Shown: positions 50,586 to 59,841, counted from the stretch's first letter. The stretch: DNA of 64,000 bases from Paractinoplanes abujensis (GCF_014204895.1 NZ_JACHMF010000001.1:2542001-2606000), one strand, 5' to 3'. Notes: a model not told the origin generated them from the sequence alone. Translations and numbers: made by a program.

Positions 50586-51779
50586 ATGAAACGGGCCTGG
50601 ATCCCGGGTGTGGGACTGACGGTGGTGGCGGTCGGCGCGGCCGGGTGGTTCGCGCTGCCGGCCGAGGCGGCGACGGCCGGGCTGGCCTCGGTCACGTCGA
50701 GCACCGTGGTGCAGTACGCGGCCGCGTCCAAGGTGGTCAACAACGTCGTGATCACCCGGTCGGGCCGCACGATCACGATCGACGACCGGGTCGCGGTGCG
50801 TGCGGGCAAGGGGTGCGCGGCGGTGAAGGGCGACTCGACGAAGGTGCGCTGCACCACGACGGGCACGCCGGGCCAGGTGCGCGTGTTCACGTACGACGGG
50901 AACGACACGGTCGTCAACGACACGAACGTGCCGCTGACGGCGAACGGCGGGCCCGGCAGCGACCGCATCACCGGTGGCTCGGCCGCCGACTACATCATGG
51001 GTGACGTGCTGGGCGCGGCCGGCTCCGGCAACGACGCCATCTGGGGCCTGGGCGGCGACGACAAACTCTTCGGCGGCAGCGGCGACGATGCGATCTCCGG
51101 CGGCGACGGCAACGACTCGGTCAACTGGCCCACCAGCTTCGACCCGGGCCTCGGCCACGACCGGGTCTACGGCGGCAACGGGGACGACTTCCTGCTCGGC
51201 GGGGCGAACAACGACCAGCTGTCCGGCGGGCCGGGCAACGACACCCTGCAGTCCGGCTCGGGCAGCGACCGGATCGAGGGCGGTCCCGGCCGGGACCACC
51301 TCGACGGCGGGGCCGATCTGGCGCCCGACGTGATGCTGGGCGGTCCCGACGAGGACACCGTGGCCTACCTCGGCCGCACCAAGCCGTTGCACGTCAGCTT
51401 GGACGGGGTGAGCGGCGACGACGGTGAGGCCGGCGAGCGGGACACGCTGGGAGCCGACGTGGAGAACATCAACGGCGGCAAGGGCGACGACGTGCTGATC
51501 GGCAACGCCCTCGTCAACCGGATCATGGGTCTGAACGGCAACGACACGATCCGCGGGGGTGCCGGGAACGACGAGGTGGGCGGCGGCGACGGCGCCGACA
51601 AGGTGTACGGCGAGGCGGGCGACGACGTGCTGACCGCCGGCGAGGAGTGGGAAGGCGCGCCCAACGCGGCCGTCGACCTGCTGGACGGCGGCCCGCACGG
51701 CTCGATCGGCGACCGGTGCATCGCCCCCGAGGGCGACACGATGGTCAACTGCGAGCTTTTCGGCATGCGACGCGACTGA
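50586..51779 (+). CDS. Secreted calcium-binding RTX-repeat protein
   Basis: A 397-residue exported protein with a signal peptide ending PAEAA, an N-terminal domain of about 90 residues and many RTX nonapeptides (GGSGDDAIS, GGNGDDFLL, GGPGNDTLQ and others) that bind Ca2+ in a beta-roll. A final cysteine-containing tail (RCIAPEGDTMVNCEL) may form a disulfide. Proteins like this act at the cell surface; no enzyme domain is visible. The ATG lies behind GGGGGAGG, and a strong hairpin ends the unit. Confidence 0.88.
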   Translation: MKRAWIPGVGLTVVAVGAAGWFALPAEAATAGLASVTSSTVVQYAAASKVVNNVVITRSGRTITIDDRVAVRAGKGCAAVKGDSTKVRCTTTGTPGQVRVFTYDGNDTVVNDTNVPLTANGGPGSDRITGGSAADYIMGDVLGAAGSGNDAIWGLGGDDKLFGGSGDDAISGGDGNDSVNWPTSFDPGLGHDRVYGGNGDDFLLGGANNDQLSGGPGNDTLQSGSGSDRIEGGPGRDHLDGGADLAPDVMLGGPDEDTVAYLGRTKPLHVSLDGVSGDDGEAGERDTLGADVENINGGKGDDVLIGNALVNRIMGLNGNDTIRGGAGNDEVGGGDGADKVYGEAGDDVLTAGEEWEGAPNAAVDLLDGGPHGSIGDRCIAPEGDTMVNCELFGMRRD

Positions 51780-51793
51780 ACGCCGGCGCGAAA

Positions 51794-51828
51794 CAGCCCC
51801 GCTCCCGCTGTTCGCGGGGGCGGGGCTG
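51794..51828. terminator. Bidirectional terminator hairpin
   Basis: A 15-bp stem (51794-51808 with 51814-51828), CAGCCCCGC at its base and one G-U wobble, closes a five-base loop. It separates the converging RTX-protein and carboxylase genes. Confidence 0.9.
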
Positions 51829-51847
51829 GTTCATGCCTTACGGGGTG

Positions 51848-54800
51848 TCAGCGCTGCTGGCGGCGCAGCGCGGCGTCGATGGCCTCGATGATGCGCGGCC
51901 GCATCTCGGCGGCCTTGATGACGGCGTCGACCGAGCCGACCTCGACCGCGCGCTCGATGCTGTGCACCCGGTCGAACTCCGCGGCCACCTCGCCCAGCTT
52001 CTCCGTCCGTACGGAGTTGCGCAGCTCCTCCAGCTCGGCCGCGAGCGCACCCCGGTCGGCGCCCGAAGCGGCGGCCAGACGCTCCTCGGCCGCCTTGACG
52101 CGCGGATCGGCGGCCGTGCGCCGGTTGACGTCGCCGGTGAAGACGACCGCGGCCGCGGGGGCGCCACCCAGCACGGAGGCGAACGAACCCTCCAGGGCGA
52201 GCACGGTCATGTTCGGGTTGAGCATCTTGGAGAAGACCACGAACGCGCCGCCGTGGTAGCGGGAGATCACCGTGAAGACGATCGGGCCGCGGAAGTTGAC
52301 GATCGCCCGGCCGATCTCCGCGCCGTACTCCAGCTGCAGCTTGCGCATCGACTCGGGTGAGCCGTCGAAGCCCGACAGGTTGGCCAGCACGACCAGCGGC
52401 CGGTTGCCCGACGCCACATTGATCGCGCGGGCCGCCTTCTTCGACGACCGCGGGAACAGCGTGCCCGCCGTGTACGTGTCGGGGCCGTCGGTGGGCGGGA
52501 ACCCGCGCCGCGGCACCGACCTCGACTCGATACCGAGCAGACACACCGGGATGCCACCCAGGTGCACGTCCTGCACCACGGCGGTGTCGGCGTCGGCCAT
52601 GCCGGCCCACCGCTCCAGCACGGGGTGGTCCTGGTCGGACAGCGCGCGCATCACCGTCCGGATGTCGAAGGCCTTCTTGCGGTCGGGATTGTGCGCCGCC
52701 GAGAAGATCTCCCCCACTGTGGCGAAGTCGCTGCCCGCCACGGTGTGCGGGAACGGCGAGATGTCTCGGGTGACCGGGTCGGTCGTCGTGGCCCGCCGCG
52801 GGAACGCCTCACCGGGCACGATGTACGTGTGGTCGTAATGCGCCATCAGCACGTCGCGCGCCGCGGCCAGGGTGGGCGCCCAGTACTGCGCCTGCCCGTT
52901 CGGGCCCATCACCCGGTCGTAGCCGCCGATGCCGAAGTTGTCCTCGGCCGACACGCCACCGGAGAAGTCGAGCGACTGCTTGCCCGTGAGCACCATCGCC
53001 GAGTCGGGCGTCATGACCAGGATGCCCTTGGTGTGCATGAGCATCGTGGCCTCGGCGTTCCAGTACGGCTGGGCGCCCACGTTGATGCCCGCCACCACGA
53101 TGTTGATCTCACCACCGGCCTGGGTGAACTCGACGATCCGCTTGAGCGCGGCCGCCACCCAGTCCATGTTCTCGGTGCCGGACTCCATCGAGATCTTCGC
53201 GCCGGCCGAGAGGGCGTACCACTCCAGCGGCACCCGTAGCCGGTCGGCCAGGTCGAGGGCGGCGATCACGCGGCGGCACTCGGGCTCGGACAGCGCGCCC
53301 AGCGCCTTGGTCGGGTCGCCCAGCAGCACGACCCGGGTGATGCCCTCCGGGTGCCGCTCGCTGCGGCTGGTCACGACCCCGGCCACCAGGGCGGCCGTGT
53401 TGCGCCCCTTGGGCCGGTCGACCTGCACCAGCGCGTGCGACTCGTCGAGGTCGTACTCCTGGAACTCGCCGAGCAGCGACGTCAGCTCGTACGGGTAGAC
53501 GGTGTTGCGGGCCGCGGCGCGCAGCACCTTGAGGCGGTAGTTGTCGAGCGGCTCGACCGGCTCGTCCGAGGGTTCGCCGACCGTCAGCACCGGAGCGCCG
53601 GTCGCGTCGTTGGAGATGCGCACGGCGACCTTGGCCAGCGTGCCCGAGGCCGGGTCGCGGTAACGGCCGATGAAGAGGATTTCCTCGAGGCCCGCGCCCG
53701 CGCTCGTCGGCAGAATGCGCCGGGCGATCATCCCCATCTCCTCGCGGGTGATGGAGATCTCCGGCCACACGTAGATGACGATGCGGTTGGTGCTGAACCT
53801 CTTGTCGGACGGCCGCTGCGCCTGGGCCCGGCGGATCGAGTCGAGGCAGGTCGCGATCGTGTCCTCCGCCGTGGGCAGCGACACCAGCCGGCCGTCGTGC
53901 TCGCGCAGCTCGGTCAGGTCACGCACCTGGGCGAACGCGATGAGCCGGTCGTCGCCCGGGTTGTCGCGCGCGACCCCGCGGAACAGGTAGACCTCCTCGT
54001 CGGAGGACGGCAGGCGGGTCAGGTCGAACTTGCGCAGCCGTTCCAGCTGCATGCGCTGCGCGATGTACGGGTGCAGGCCGCGGATCAGCCGTTCCTCGGT
54101 CATGCCGGTGCTCGACGGACGCCATGTGAAGTGGTGGTGCATCACCGCGCCGCCGCGGCCGGCGACCGTGGTGGTGAGCCGGCGCACCGGCGCGGGCACC
54201 GGGTGCGCGCTGACGACCTCGTGCAGGGCGGCGGCCATCGCGTCGGAGTCGGCCGGCTGGCCCTCCCACGACAGGTAGATGTCGGCGTCGATCGCCGCGT
54301 CCCCGGCCAGCGCGGCCAGATCGTCGAGGGCGGCGCCCAGGCCGTCGAACGGCACGGCGGCCGAGACGATCCACGAGCCGGCCCGCTCGGCCACGACGAA
54401 CTTGTCCGACGTCCGCAGGCCGGTCAGGCCCTTGTTGCCGTAGTAGCGGCGGGTCAGCACCTCCAGCATGACCGAGTTGTCGAGGTTGTCGCGCACGAGG
54501 CGCTGGCCGAGCAGGCGCACCAGCGGTTCGGTGCTGCGGACCATCTCGGCGATGCGCTCGCCGCGGTCGGGCGACTGCGGCTGGGCGTCGAGGTGGCGCA
54601 GGTGCTTGCGGATGCCGGTGTAGACGCGGGCCCGGTTGCGCAGCAGCAGCGGCTGGCCGAACCAGCCGAACACGACGCCGCGGGCCAGGTCGGCCAGGGC
54701 CGGATACCGCACCTGGGTGGCCGCGATCAGCCGCTCGAGGGCCAGACCGGCCGGCTCACGCAGTGTGTCGTCCGGCGGGGAGGCCGTCAGCCAGGCACGC

Positions 54801-57295
54801 AGCAGGGTGGCGATGACCGCGGCGTCGCCCGACGCGCGCTGCTGGGCCAGGAAGATGCGGAAGACCGCGGCCTCCAGCTCCGGTGTGCGCTCCAGGTCGT
54901 TGACGCCGTAGTGGCCGAGCGCTTTGGACAGCCGGGCCTGGAACGACTCGGGCAGCCCGGCCCGCTCGACGTCGAGGCTCTGCAGGTAGGTGTGGAAGAA
55001 CTCGCGCGCGCTGTGCACGTGGGTGTCGCCGGGGCCGTCGTCGCCCGCGGAGCGGTTGCGGCTGAGCTCGGCCAGGTCGGCGAAGACCTCGATCAGCTCG
55101 ACCTCGCCGGCCAGCGGGCGGCGGGGCTCGGCCGCGGCGGCGGTCAGGTAGTCGGCCAGCACCCGGCGCTCGTCGAGCGGGTCGACGTCGAACCCGAGCA
55201 GCAGGCTGCGCAGGTCTTCCTGGCCCCGGACGACGCGCCGGCCGGCCGGTACTTCGGCCGTGCCCGCGGGCAGGTCGATCTCGACGTCACCGGCGGCGGC
55301 GTCCTGCTCGGCCTCGGCGTCACCGATCGGCTCCAGGCGCAGCAGCGCGGCCCCCGAGTCAACCTTGGCCCCGACGGTGACCAGCACCTCCTTCACGCGC
55401 GCCTTGAACGGCGCCCGCAGCACGGCCTCCATCTTCATGGCCTCGAGCACGAGCACCGGCGCGCCCGACTCGACCTCGGCACCGACCTCGAGCGGGGTGG
55501 CGATGACCAGGGCCGGCATCGGGGAGCGGAGCACGCCGCCCTCGTCGCGGCTGATCCGGTGGGTGATGCCGTCCACCTCGACCAGGTGGATCGCGCCGTG
55601 GGCGCCGGTGAGCAGCCGATGGCGCTCGCCGTTGACCGTGATCCGGCCGGTGTGCTTGTCGAAACGCTCGAGTTCGACGTCGGCCGTGCGCACCTCGTGA
55701 CCGGCCTCGATGCCGACACGGAACCGGCGGGCGCCGATCCGGGCGACCCGGACGCGGTAGGTGGCGCCGCGCAGCTTCAGGTCGAGGGGCGTGCCGCTCT
55801 CGTGGCGCACCTGGGGACGGCCGCCGAACGCGGTCGACAACAGCCGCTGCTGCTCGGTGCGCTCCTCCTCCTCGTACGCTTCGATCGCGGCCGCGGCCAG
55901 CGCGACGGCGGAGTGCTTGTGCGAGACGAGCCGGCCCTGCTCGCGGACGCGGTCGATCCAGCCCGTGTCGGCCGAGCCGTCGATCACCTCGGGCTGGTCG
56001 AGCAGGTCGAGCACGAAGCTCTTGTTGGTCGCCCCGCCCTCGATGACGACGGTCGTGTCAGCCATCGCCCGGCGCAGGCGGCCCAGGGCCTCGTCGCGAT
56101 CCTTGCCGTACGCGATGACCTTGGCGATCATCGAGTCGAAGTCGCCGGGGATCGTGTCGCCCTCGCTCACGCCGGTGTCGACGCGGATGCCGGGGCCGGC
56201 AGGCAGGTCGAGCCGGGCGATGCGGCCGGGCGACGGGGCGAAGTCGCGGTCAGGATCTTCCGCGTTGAGCCGGGCCTCGACGGCGTGGCCGCGCTCGCGG
56301 GGCGGCTCGCCGGTCAGCCGGTTGCCCGAAGCGACGTGCAGCTGGGCCTTGACCAGGTCGAACCCGGTGGTCGACTCGGTGATCGGGTGCTCAACCTGCA
56401 GGCGGGTGTTGACCTCGAGGAAGGCCAGCAGGTCGTCGCCCGGGTGGTAGAGGAACTCGACAGTCGCCGCGCCGCGGTAGCCCACCGCGACGGCCAGGCG
56501 CTCGGCCGACTGCTTGAGCTCGAGGGCCCGCTCGGGCGGCAGCACCGGCGACGCCGACTCCTCGATGACCTTCTGGTTGCGACGCTGCACCGAGCAGTCA
56601 CGCACGCCCAGCGCCCACGCCGTGCCCTGGCCGTCGGCGATCACCTGGACCTCGACGTGGCGGGCTCCGGTGACCAGGCGCTCCAGGAAGACGATGCCGC
56701 TGCCGAACGCGCGGGCGGCCTCCTGGCTGGTGCGCTCATAGGCGTCGACCAGCTGGTCGGGGTCGCGCACGACGCGGATGCCCCGGCCGCCACCGCCCGC
56801 GGTCGCCTTGAGCATGAGCGGGTAGCCGATGTTGCCGGCGGCGGCCAGCGCGGCCTCGAGCGTCTCGACCGGGCCGCGGCTCCACGGCGCCACCGGGACG
56901 CCGACCTCCTCGGCGATCAGCTTCGCGCCGATCTTGTCGCCGAGCTTGCGCATGGCGTCGGGGCTGGGGCCGATGAACGTGATGCCGATGCGCTCGCACA
57001 GCTCGGCGAACGCCGGGTCCTCGGCGACGAAGCCCCAGCCGACCCACGCGGCGTCGGCGCCGGAGTCGATCAGCGCCCGCTCGAGGGTCTTGAGGTCGAG
57101 GTAGGGCCGGGCCGCGGCGGGACCCAGGTCGTACGCGATGTCGGCTTCCCGCACGAATGTCGAGCCTCGATCCACGTCGGTGAACAGCGCCACCGTCTCG
57201 ATCGGGGTCGCGGTCTCCGCGGCCAGCTCACGGACGGCGTGGATGAGCCGCATGGCGGCCTCACCACGGTTGACGATGGCAATGCGACTGAACAC
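51848..57295 (-). CDS. Single-chain multidomain acyl-CoA (acetyl-CoA) carboxylase
   Basis: An 1815-residue biotin enzyme that puts all carboxylase functions on one chain. Residues 1-450 are biotin carboxylase (RIAIVNRGEAAMRLI, GGGGRGIRVV, EVNTRLQVEHP). The biotin carrier motif EAMKME has Lys621 as the biotin site. A central domain of about 550 residues, like that of eukaryotic acetyl-CoA carboxylase, is followed by fused carboxyltransferase beta and alpha halves (SMESGTENMDWVAAALKRI, then FRGPIVFTVISRYHGGAFVV). It should make malonyl-CoA or a similar product. Most actinobacteria use separate AccA/AccD subunits. The GTG start opens the conserved domain. A related multidomain carboxylase is known in Saccharopolyspora. 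Confidence 0.92.
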   Translation of the reverse strand: MFSRIAIVNRGEAAMRLIHAVRELAAETATPIETVALFTDVDRGSTFVREADIAYDLGPAAARPYLDLKTLERALIDSGADAAWVGWGFVAEDPAFAELCERIGITFIGPSPDAMRKLGDKIGAKLIAEEVGVPVAPWSRGPVETLEAALAAAGNIGYPLMLKATAGGGGRGIRVVRDPDQLVDAYERTSQEAARAFGSGIVFLERLVTGARHVEVQVIADGQGTAWALGVRDCSVQRRNQKVIEESASPVLPPERALELKQSAERLAVAVGYRGAATVEFLYHPGDDLLAFLEVNTRLQVEHPITESTTGFDLVKAQLHVASGNRLTGEPPRERGHAVEARLNAEDPDRDFAPSPGRIARLDLPAGPGIRVDTGVSEGDTIPGDFDSMIAKVIAYGKDRDEALGRLRRAMADTTVVIEGGATNKSFVLDLLDQPEVIDGSADTGWIDRVREQGRLVSHKHSAVALAAAAIEAYEEEERTEQQRLLSTAFGGRPQVRHESGTPLDLKLRGATYRVRVARIGARRFRVGIEAGHEVRTADVELERFDKHTGRITVNGERHRLLTGAHGAIHLVEVDGITHRISRDEGGVLRSPMPALVIATPLEVGAEVESGAPVLVLEAMKMEAVLRAPFKARVKEVLVTVGAKVDSGAALLRLEPIGDAEAEQDAAAGDVEIDLPAGTAEVPAGRRVVRGQEDLRSLLLGFDVDPLDERRVLADYLTAAAAEPRRPLAGEVELIEVFADLAELSRNRSAGDDGPGDTHVHSAREFFHTYLQSLDVERAGLPESFQARLSKALGHYGVNDLERTPELEAAVFRIFLAQQRASGDAAVIATLLRAWLTASPPDDTLREPAGLALERLIAATQVRYPALADLARGVVFGWFGQPLLLRNRARVYTGIRKHLRHLDAQPQSPDRGERIAEMVRSTEPLVRLLGQRLVRDNLDNSVMLEVLTRRYYGNKGLTGLRTSDKFVVAERAGSWIVSAAVPFDGLGAALDDLAALAGDAAIDADIYLSWEGQPADSDAMAAALHEVVSAHPVPAPVRRLTTTVAGRGGAVMHHHFTWRPSSTGMTEERLIRGLHPYIAQRMQLERLRKFDLTRLPSSDEEVYLFRGVARDNPGDDRLIAFAQVRDLTELREHDGRLVSLPTAEDTIATCLDSIRRAQAQRPSDKRFSTNRIVIYVWPEISITREEMGMIARRILPTSAGAGLEEILFIGRYRDPASGTLAKVAVRISNDATGAPVLTVGEPSDEPVEPLDNYRLKVLRAAARNTVYPYELTSLLGEFQEYDLDESHALVQVDRPKGRNTAALVAGVVTSRSERHPEGITRVVLLGDPTKALGALSEPECRRVIAALDLADRLRVPLEWYALSAGAKISMESGTENMDWVAAALKRIVEFTQAGGEINIVVAGINVGAQPYWNAEATMLMHTKGILVMTPDSAMVLTGKQSLDFSGGVSAEDNFGIGGYDRVMGPNGQAQYWAPTLAAARDVLMAHYDHTYIVPGEAFPRRATTTDPVTRDISPFPHTVAGSDFATVGEIFSAAHNPDRKKAFDIRTVMRALSDQDHPVLERWAGMADADTAVVQDVHLGGIPVCLLGIESRSVPRRGFPPTDGPDTYTAGTLFPRSSKKAARAINVASGNRPLVVLANLSGFDGSPESMRKLQLEYGAEIGRAIVNFRGPIVFTVISRYHGGAFVVFSKMLNPNMTVLALEGSFASVLGGAPAAAVVFTGDVNRRTAADPRVKAAEERLAAASGADRGALAAELEELRNSVRTEKLGEVAAEFDRVHSIERAVEVGSVDAVIKAAEMRPRIIEAIDAALRRQQR

Positions 57296-57433
57296 CGGAA
57301 AGAGCCCCTACCTCACCTCGGAAAAGCTTCGTCAGGAGACTACAGGTGACGCGAAGTGAGGGACACGACCTTCGGCCGGGGGTTCCTGCTAGCAGGAATG
57401 TGTGCGGCGCGAATACCTGGAAACCTGGACGGT

Positions 57434-57790
57434 GTGACCCTCCGCTGCCTGCTCGTCGACGACAACGACCACTTCCTCGCCGCCGCGCGCGACTTGCTGG
57501 AGCGCGAAGGGGTGGAGGTCGCGGGCACGGCTTCCGACATCGCGGGGGCGCTCGGCCGGGCCGGCGACCTGACCCCGGACGTGGCGCTGGTCGACGTCAA
57601 CCTGGGCTCGGAGAGTGGTTTCGAGCTGGCCCGGCGCCTCTCCCCCACCCCTGTGATCATGATCTCCACCCACGCCGGCGAGGACTACGCCGATTTGGTC
57701 GAGGAGAGCCCAGCCCTCGGATTCCTCTCGAAGCTGGATCTTTCGGGCGCCGCGGTGCGGCTGCTCCTCAGCGGGCCTCCAGAAAAGTGA
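57434..57790 (+). CDS. Stand-alone receiver-domain response regulator
   Basis: A 118-residue CheY-like protein with the acidic pair in LLVDDND, phosphoacceptor Asp54 in VALVDVNLG and the switch Lys in FLSKLDL. It has no output domain. The GTG at 57434 begins the conserved domain; the frame continues upstream without conserved sequence. Its 3' end overlaps the convergent LuxR-type regulator by 23 bp. It might act as a phosphate sink or partner for a nearby kinase. Confidence 0.82.
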   Translation: MTLRCLLVDDNDHFLAAARDLLEREGVEVAGTASDIAGALGRAGDLTPDVALVDVNLGSESGFELARRLSPTPVIMISTHAGEDYADLVEESPALGFLSKLDLSGAAVRLLLSGPPEK

Positions 57791-58421
57791 GCACGGCCAG
57801 CACCCGGCGGTGGTGATCGTCGGTCTCGGGCAGCTTGAGCTTGGCCAGTACGGCGCGCACGTGCTTCTCCACCGTGCCCTCGGTGATCCACAGTCGGCGG
57901 GCGATGCCGGAGTTGGACTGCCCCTCGGCCATCTGCGCCAGCACCTCGCGCTCGCGGGTGCTCAGCACGGCCAGCGGGTCGTCGCGACGCCGGGCCGTGA
58001 CCAGCTCGGAGACCAGACCGGGGTCGATCACCGAGCCACCGGCGGCGATCCGCTCCACCGCGCTCAGGAACTCCTGCACGTCGGTGATCCGGCTCTTGAG
58101 CAGGTAACCGATGCTGCGCCCGCCGGCCAGCAGCTCCATGGCCTGATCGACGTCCGCGTACGCCGAGAGGACGAGCACGCCGGTGCCGGGCAGTTCGGCC
58201 CGGATCTCGCGGGCGGCCTGCAGGCCCTCGGTGGTGTGGGTCGGCGGCATGCGCACGTCGGCCACGACGAGGTCCGGCTTCGTCGCCCGGGCCAGCTTCA
58301 GCAGTTCGGCGGCGTCACCGGCCTGCCCGAGCACCTCCAGCCCCTCCCGCGCGAGCAGGCTGGCGATGCCCTCGCGCAGCAGAACGTCGTCCTCGGCCAC
58401 AACCACCCTGAGCCCCGTCAT
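57768..58421 (-). CDS. LuxR/NarL-type response regulator
   Basis: A 217-residue regulator with phosphoacceptor Asp55 in LVVADVRMPP, the THTTEGLQAAREIR segment typical of a large actinobacterial subgroup, and a LuxR helix-turn-helix (LSTREREVLAQMAEGQSNSG). No kinase adjoins it, but the GAF-domain kinase at 59831-61195 is an orphan and the likely partner. The last 23 bp are antisense to the receiver-only gene's end. Confidence 0.9.
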   Translation of the reverse strand: MTGLRVVVAEDDVLLREGIASLLAREGLEVLGQAGDAAELLKLARATKPDLVVADVRMPPTHTTEGLQAAREIRAELPGTGVLVLSAYADVDQAMELLAGGRSIGYLLKSRITDVQEFLSAVERIAAGGSVIDPGLVSELVTARRRDDPLAVLSTREREVLAQMAEGQSNSGIARRLWITEGTVEKHVRAVLAKLKLPETDDHHRRVLAVLTFLEAR

Positions 58422-58510
58422 GGCGGAATTATGCGGCTACCGGCTAGCCGGTAGCGAAGGGTGGTGGTGGCCTCGATGTGCGAAGCGAGCAGTTTCACGA
58501 GGCTGTGAGC

Positions 58511-58786
58511 ATGTGTACGCACACTCCCGAATGCCCGCCGATCGACCAGCCGGGCTGGGACACCGCAGCGTTGCTTGTCCACCACGAGGACCTGGGCTGG
58601 AGCATGTTGTGCAACGGCGCGATCGTGCTCGGTGCGGTCGTGAAGCCGGAGCCGGTGCCCACGGTGACGGTCACCGAGATGCCCGTGCGCACCAACCACA
58701 CCCGTACGCGCACCCGCGCTCACGCCCGCCGCGCCACCGACACGCGCCGCCGCAAGCCGCACACCCAGCAGCCCCTCGCCGCCTGA
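58511..58786 (+). CDS. DUF5999 family small protein
   Basis: A 91-residue protein beginning MCTHTPECP and containing HHEDLGWSMLCNGAIV, the pattern of Streptomyces DUF5999 proteins, with three cysteines and several His that could bind metal. The C-terminal 40 residues are basic and Thr/Arg-rich and look disordered, possibly nucleic-acid binding. The ATG at 58511 gives the family start. Function unknown. Confidence 0.72.
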   Translation: MCTHTPECPPIDQPGWDTAALLVHHEDLGWSMLCNGAIVLGAVVKPEPVPTVTVTEMPVRTNHTRTRTRAHARRATDTRRRKPHTQQPLAA

Positions 58787-58808
58787 CCGCACACCATGGT
58801 CATCCCAT

Positions 58809-58909
58809 TGCGCGAAGCTGCCCACCTCTACCGCGCACTACGCTCGTCTCGCTCACCGCCCCTTGCGCCAAGCTGCCCATCCCCACCACGCCATGCGCGA
58901 ACCTGCCCG
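58809..58909. repeat. Three imperfect 16-bp repeats
   Basis: TGCGCGAAGCTGCCCA (58809), TGCGCCAAGCTGCCCA (58864) and TGCGCGAACCTGCCCG (58894) lie in the 188-bp gap between DUF5999 and the HxlR gene. No gene or hairpin accounts for them. Confidence 0.55.
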
Positions 58910-58974
58910 TACCCGCCCTGCAACCCATGTGCACGTTCGCGTTTGCCGGGTGCGCGTTTCGCTCGCACGGTCGG

Positions 58975-59349
58975 TCAGGAGCGTTCCGCGTACGCGATCC
59001 GGCTGGCCTCGATCGCGGGCACGTTCTCGATCGCCCAGCCGGCCAGCGCGAGCGCGGGCGGGATCAGGCTCCGGCCCATCGGCGTGAGCTCATATTCCAC
59101 CCGCGGCGGCACCTCGGCGTGGACCGTCCGCGAGATGAGCCCGTCCCGCTCGAGGTTGCGCAGGGTCAGAGTGAGCATTCGTTGCGAGATGCCCGGGATC
59201 TGATGCTGCAGGTCGGTGAAGCGAACCCGGCTGCGGTCGAGCGTAGCCACGACCAGAAGCGTCCATTTGTTGCAGATCTGGTCGAGAATCGCGCGCAACG
59301 TCTTGCCGCCGTCGCCGCGGATCATGCACGTGTGCCCGTACTCCGACAC
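58975..59349 (-). CDS. HxlR family transcriptional regulator
   Basis: A 124-residue winged-helix regulator: ICNKWTLLVVATLDRSRVRF, LQHQIPGISQRMLTLTLRNLERDGLI and the wing VPPRVEYELTPMGRSL. Cys8, close to the N-terminus, sits where YodB-type relatives carry their redox- or quinone-sensing cysteine. The GTG at 59349 has GGGAGG four bases upstream; an ATG at 59412 would overlap the operator and has no ribosome site. It is divergent from the DoxX gene and presumably represses it. Confidence 0.87.
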   Translation of the reverse strand: MSEYGHTCMIRGDGGKTLRAILDQICNKWTLLVVATLDRSRVRFTDLQHQIPGISQRMLTLTLRNLERDGLISRTVHAEVPPRVEYELTPMGRSLIPPALALAGWAIENVPAIEASRIAYAERS

Positions 59350-59420
59350 GGCACCTCCCTGTGCCTCAGGCACACCCTTGTGCCTTTTGTAAGCCTCGCG
59401 AAAGTACCTCATGATGTGGC

Positions 59421-59435
59421 TACTTACCATCAGTA
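59421..59435. promoter_or_regulatory. HxlR/YodB-type operator
   Basis: TACT-n7-AGTA (59421-59435) is exactly the arrangement bound by YodB and related HxlR proteins. It lies between the divergent HxlR and DoxX genes, 16 bp before the DoxX start. Confidence 0.7.
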
Positions 59436-59451
59436 ACCATAGGGGCTCACC

Positions 59452-59817
59452 ATGGAAATCGCGTACTGGGTCGTCGGCGGGCTGCTGGCGCTCTTCTACG
59501 TCTACTCGGGCGGCATCAAGGCGCTGCGCAGCCGCGAGCAGTTGCTGCCGATGATGGGGTGGATCGACAAGACCCCCATGCCCCTCGTACGCGTCATCGG
59601 GGTGCTCGAGGTGCTGGGCGCGCTCGGTCTGATCCTGCCCCCGCTGACCGGCGTCGCCCCCGCGCTGGCCCTGGCCGCCGCGATCGGCCTGGTCCTCGTG
59701 CAGGTCGGCGGCATCGTCGTGCACGTCTCGCGCGGCGAGACCCGGGTGATCGGCCTCAACATCGCGCTCCTCGTGCTCGCCGCCGTCACCGCCTGGCTGG
59801 CCACCGTCTGGCTGTAG
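59452..59817 (+). CDS. DoxX family membrane protein
   Basis: A 121-residue four-helix membrane protein of the DoxX group (YWVVGGLLALFYVYSGGIKA at the start, VIGVLEVLGALGLILPPL in the middle). Relatives in other bacteria associate with oxidoreductases and protect against oxidants or thiol stress. It is preceded by an HxlR-type operator, fitting induction by quinones, aldehydes or oxidants. The ribosome site is weak. Confidence 0.85.
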   Translation: MEIAYWVVGGLLALFYVYSGGIKALRSREQLLPMMGWIDKTPMPLVRVIGVLEVLGALGLILPPLTGVAPALALAAAIGLVLVQVGGIVVHVSRGETRVIGLNIALLVLAAVTAWLATVWL

Positions 59818-59821
59818 CTCG

Positions 59822-59841
59822 TTCCCCTCGTTACAGGGGAA
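59822..59841. terminator. Small bidirectional hairpin
   Basis: TTCCCCT pairs with AGGGGAA around a six-base loop. It covers the kinase stop codon and follows the DoxX stop by 4 bp. Confidence 0.5.

Noticed and set aside
53351..57349. A 1332-codon open frame antisense to the carboxylase gene
   Set aside because: It is a mirror effect of high GC at third positions; the opposite strand encodes all carboxylase motifs, and this frame has no domain and a Gly/Arg/Val-biased composition.
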